A stretch of DNA of 64,000 nt, taken from assembly GCA_965370555.1 (NCBI GenBank), contig CBDUVB010000008.1, positions 3,349 through 67,348 on the forward strand. The letters are read 5' to 3'. Positions within the stretch are counted from its first letter, which is position 1, and every line of letters begins with the position of its first letter. The notes under the pieces were generated by a model. That model had not been told where the DNA came from. It saw only the letters and a program-made list of their open reading frames with translations, and searched no databases. Shown here in pieces: positions 62,145 to 64,000 of the stretch. The position numbers were made by a program, and so were the translations under genes. Origin of the DNA: JAJOKK01 sp965370555. GTDB lineage: Bacteria > Bipolaricaulota > Bipolaricaulia > UBA7950 > UBA9294.

Positions 62145-63437
62145 ATGGAGCACCTGATCATCCGAGGGGGACATCCTCTCACGGGAAGAGTCCCGATCGA
62201 AGGGGCAAAGAACGCCGCCCTCCCCGCCTGTGTCGCCTCGCTCCTAACCGACGAGCCGATCGTCCTGCACCGTATCCCTCACCTGCGAGACGTGGAGACG
62301 ATCCTCGCGACGATCCTCTCTTTGGGGAAAGAGGTCTCTCACGCCGGAGAGACGGTCACGATTACGAGCGCTCGCCCCCTGTGCGAGAGGGCAGAGCCCC
62401 GCTACGTCAAACAGATGCGCGCCTCATTCCTCGTCCTCGGACCGCTCCTCACCCGCCTCGGCCGGGCCGTCGTTCCACTGCCCGGTGGGTGCCGAATCGG
62501 AGCACGGCCGGTCGACCTTCACCTCCGAGGGCTTCGGCTCCTGAACGCAAGGGTCGAGGAACGGGGTGAGACGGTCACTGTGGCCACTGAAGGGCTACGC
62601 GGAACGCGGATTTGCCTTCCTTATCCGTCCGTTGGAGCGACCGAGCAACTGGTGATGGCCGCGACCCTCGCTGACGGGGAGACGAGGATAGAGAATCCGG
62701 CCTTGGAGCCCGAGATATTCGATCTGATCGATCTCCTAACGAAGATGGGAGCCCAGGTCTCCTCCGACAACGGAACGCTCCGAATCGTCGGAAGAAGGAA
62801 CCTCCATGGAACGCAGCACACGATTATCCCCGACCGGATGGAGGCCGGGACCTACCTCCTCGCCGGGGCGATCACCAAGGGAGATGTCGAAGTGGTGGGC
62901 GTCACCCCGGGGCACCTGCGTTCCCTCCTCTCCGCTCTCGAGGAGAGCGGGATGGAGATCGCGGAAGAAGAGAATAAGATCCGGCTATGGAGCGACAGGA
63001 GTCCTCGTCCGCTCCACATCACGACAGCCCCATACCCCGGCTTTCCCACCGACTTTCACCCCTTGCTTGCCGCATTCCTCGCCCTGGGAACCGGGACAAG
63101 CCGGATCGAAGAGACAGTATTCGAGCACCGCTTCGGATACGTCCCGCTCCTCAACCGGATGGGAGCCAGTATCGCGATCGAAGGATCTACCGCCGTCATT
63201 ACGGGAGCGAGCTCCGGCAAGACGAGTCCCAGCGGGACGAGTCCCGGCAGGACAAGTCCCCTAAAAGGGGTTGAGGTGGACGCCCCTGACATCCGCGCTG
63301 GGGCGGCTCTTGTCCTCGCCGCGCTCGTCGCTTCGGGGGAGACAACAATAAATCACCCCGAACACATCGACCGCGGCTACGCAAGGATCGAGGAAAAACT
63401 ACGCTCACTAGGAGCCGATATTGAACGAACGTGCTGA
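62145..63437 (+). CDS. murA: UDP-N-acetylglucosamine 1-carboxyvinyltransferase MurA
   Basis: First committed step of peptidoglycan precursor synthesis, 430 residues. GAKNAALPA carries the conserved Lys-Asn pair, and PGGCRIGARPVDLHLRGL carries the active-site cysteine (Cys115 equivalent), so the enzyme should be fosfomycin-sensitive. Near residue 350-370 an insert SSGKTSPSGTSPGRTSPLKG interrupts the usual VTG...APDIRAGAAL segment and is encoded by a 15-bp triplicate repeat. Confidence 0.94.
   Translation: MEHLIIRGGHPLTGRVPIEGAKNAALPACVASLLTDEPIVLHRIPHLRDVETILATILSLGKEVSHAGETVTITSARPLCERAEPRYVKQMRASFLVLGPLLTRLGRAVVPLPGGCRIGARPVDLHLRGLRLLNARVEERGETVTVATEGLRGTRICLPYPSVGATEQLVMAATLADGETRIENPALEPEIFDLIDLLTKMGAQVSSDNGTLRIVGRRNLHGTQHTIIPDRMEAGTYLLAGAITKGDVEVVGVTPGHLRSLLSALEESGMEIAEEENKIRLWSDRSPRPLHITTAPYPGFPTDFHPLLAAFLALGTGTSRIEETVFEHRFGYVPLLNRMGASIAIEGSTAVITGASSGKTSPSGTSPGRTSPLKGVEVDAPDIRAGAALVLAALVASGETTINHPEHIDRGYARIEEKLRSLGADIERTC
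63216..63260 (+). repeat. 15-bp tandem triplication inside murA
   Basis: Units GGCAAGACGAGTCCC, AGCGGGACGAGTCCC and GGCAGGACAAGTCCC. Each contains a small palindrome of the form GGGAC(G/A)AGTCCC and encodes five residues (consensus [GS]-[KGR]-T-S-P). Confidence 0.9.
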
Positions 63438-64000
63438 TCGCCACGAGCAACCACTGATCGAAGATCGCCTCGGAGCGCGCGCACGCGTCTACGGATCCGA
63501 GAGCGCAATCCTCGTCGCCGTGGAGCGTCCCAACAGGCCGGTCGCAGACTCACTGCGCGAGCTGGAGGCCCTTGCCGATACGGCAGGAATCACCACCCTC
63601 GCTGTCCTCACACAGAAGCGCCTGCGCCGCGATGCATCCACCTTCATAGGGAAGGGGAAGGTGAAGGAGATCAAGGCAGCAGCGAGTGAGCTGGGAGCGG
63701 ATGTGATCATCTGCAACGACGAACTCTCGCCGGCTCAGGCACGCAACCTGGAAAAGGCGATCGAACGGAAGGTGATCGACCGCTCGCAGCTGATCATGGA
63801 CATCTTCGCCCAAAGAGCGGCGACCAAGGAGGCGCGACTGCAGGTGGAACTCGCCCAGCTGCGCTACCTCCTCCCACGACTGCGCGGTTGGGGGAGCGCA
63901 CTCACCCGCCTCGGTGGCGGGATCGGGACGCGTGGTCCAGGGGAAACGCAACTCGAACTCGACCGCAAGAAGATCAACCGGCACATTCACGCCCTGGAAC
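63421..64000 (+). CDS. hflX: GTPase HflX (3' end outside window)
   Basis: A ribosome-associated GTPase that splits stalled ribosomes. The frame runs from TTG 63421, with AGGAG seven bases upstream, to the window edge. Family segments are TFIGKGKVKEIKAAASELGA, VIICNDELSPAQARNLEKAI, RSQLIMDIFAQRAATKEARL and GTRGPGETQLELDRKKI. The G domain lies beyond the window. It overlaps the murA end by 17 bases. Confidence 0.93.
   Translation, partial: MNERADRHEQPLIEDRLGARARVYGSESAILVAVERPNRPVADSLRELEALADTAGITTLAVLTQKRLRRDASTFIGKGKVKEIKAAASELGADVIICNDELSPAQARNLEKAIERKVIDRSQLIMDIFAQRAATKEARLQVELAQLRYLLPRLRGWGSALTRLGGGIGTRGPGETQLELDRKKINRHIHALE

Overview
This window comes from an anaerobic, apparently diderm bacterium. 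Pointers are an Rnf ion-pumping complex with its flavin transferase ApbE, pyruvate phosphate dikinase, a SpoVS-family protein, and two binding-protein precursors with cleavable signal peptides but no lipobox cysteine. Coding density is high and base composition moderately GC-rich. I cannot name the species. A deep-branching candidate phylum such as Bipolaricaulota/Acetothermia is only a guess.

Layout. 1-4.0 kb: the 5' part of dnaB (minus), then rpsB-tsf-pyrH. S2 carries a long, recently duplicated acidic tail, and frr does not follow. 4.1-4.7 kb: remnants of a nucleotidyltransferase/small-protein pair. 4.9-15.8 kb: a minus-strand block with a PucR-type regulator, a purine/nucleoside-type BMP ABC transporter and homologues of AllH, AllG and AllF (oxamate carbamoyltransferase). 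A separate 56-residue FdrA-domain protein ends the block. The regulator-transporter interval holds two matching operator-like sites 32 bp apart. 15.8-19.4 kb: an accessory island with a broken HEPN/MNT pair, a small membrane protein, a PIN-domain protein and a hypothetical protein, separated by integron attC-like sites. No integrase is visible.

19.4-25.5 kb: a ClpB-like ATPase lacking the middle domain, under a consensus promoter overlapped by a CIRCE-like operator; glnA; and two hairpin- and repeat-rich intergenic regions flanking a tiny ribbon-helix-helix protein. 24.4-30.5 kb: apbE-rnfCDGEAB. ApbE would attach FMN to RnfD and RnfG, and the complex would couple ferredoxin/NAD redox chemistry to ion pumping. 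30.5-34.2 kb: gyrA-tyrS (minus). 34.2-39.1 kb: a peptide-type ABC transporter (binding protein and two permeases, no ATPases) led by a secreted helical-repeat protein. 39.3-41.1 kb: a membrane-anchored protein of unknown function. 41.4-47.1 kb: spoVS, argS, ftsY and ppdK. 47.1-48.1 kb: a PiT-type phosphate transporter.

48.7-57.1 kb: three secreted proteins in one direction, namely a 1364-residue beta-rich protein, an 855-residue fibronectin-III protein and a 516-residue protein with a papain-like Cys/His/Asp arrangement. This is the best candidate for an undescribed extracellular system. 57.2 kb: a tRNA-His-like sequence with a broken acceptor stem. 57.5-64 kb: a glycosyltransferase, rpiB, a cation antiporter, rho, a LysM/M23 peptidase, murA and the start of hflX.

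All assignments come from reading the translations and DNA by eye; no database search was run.
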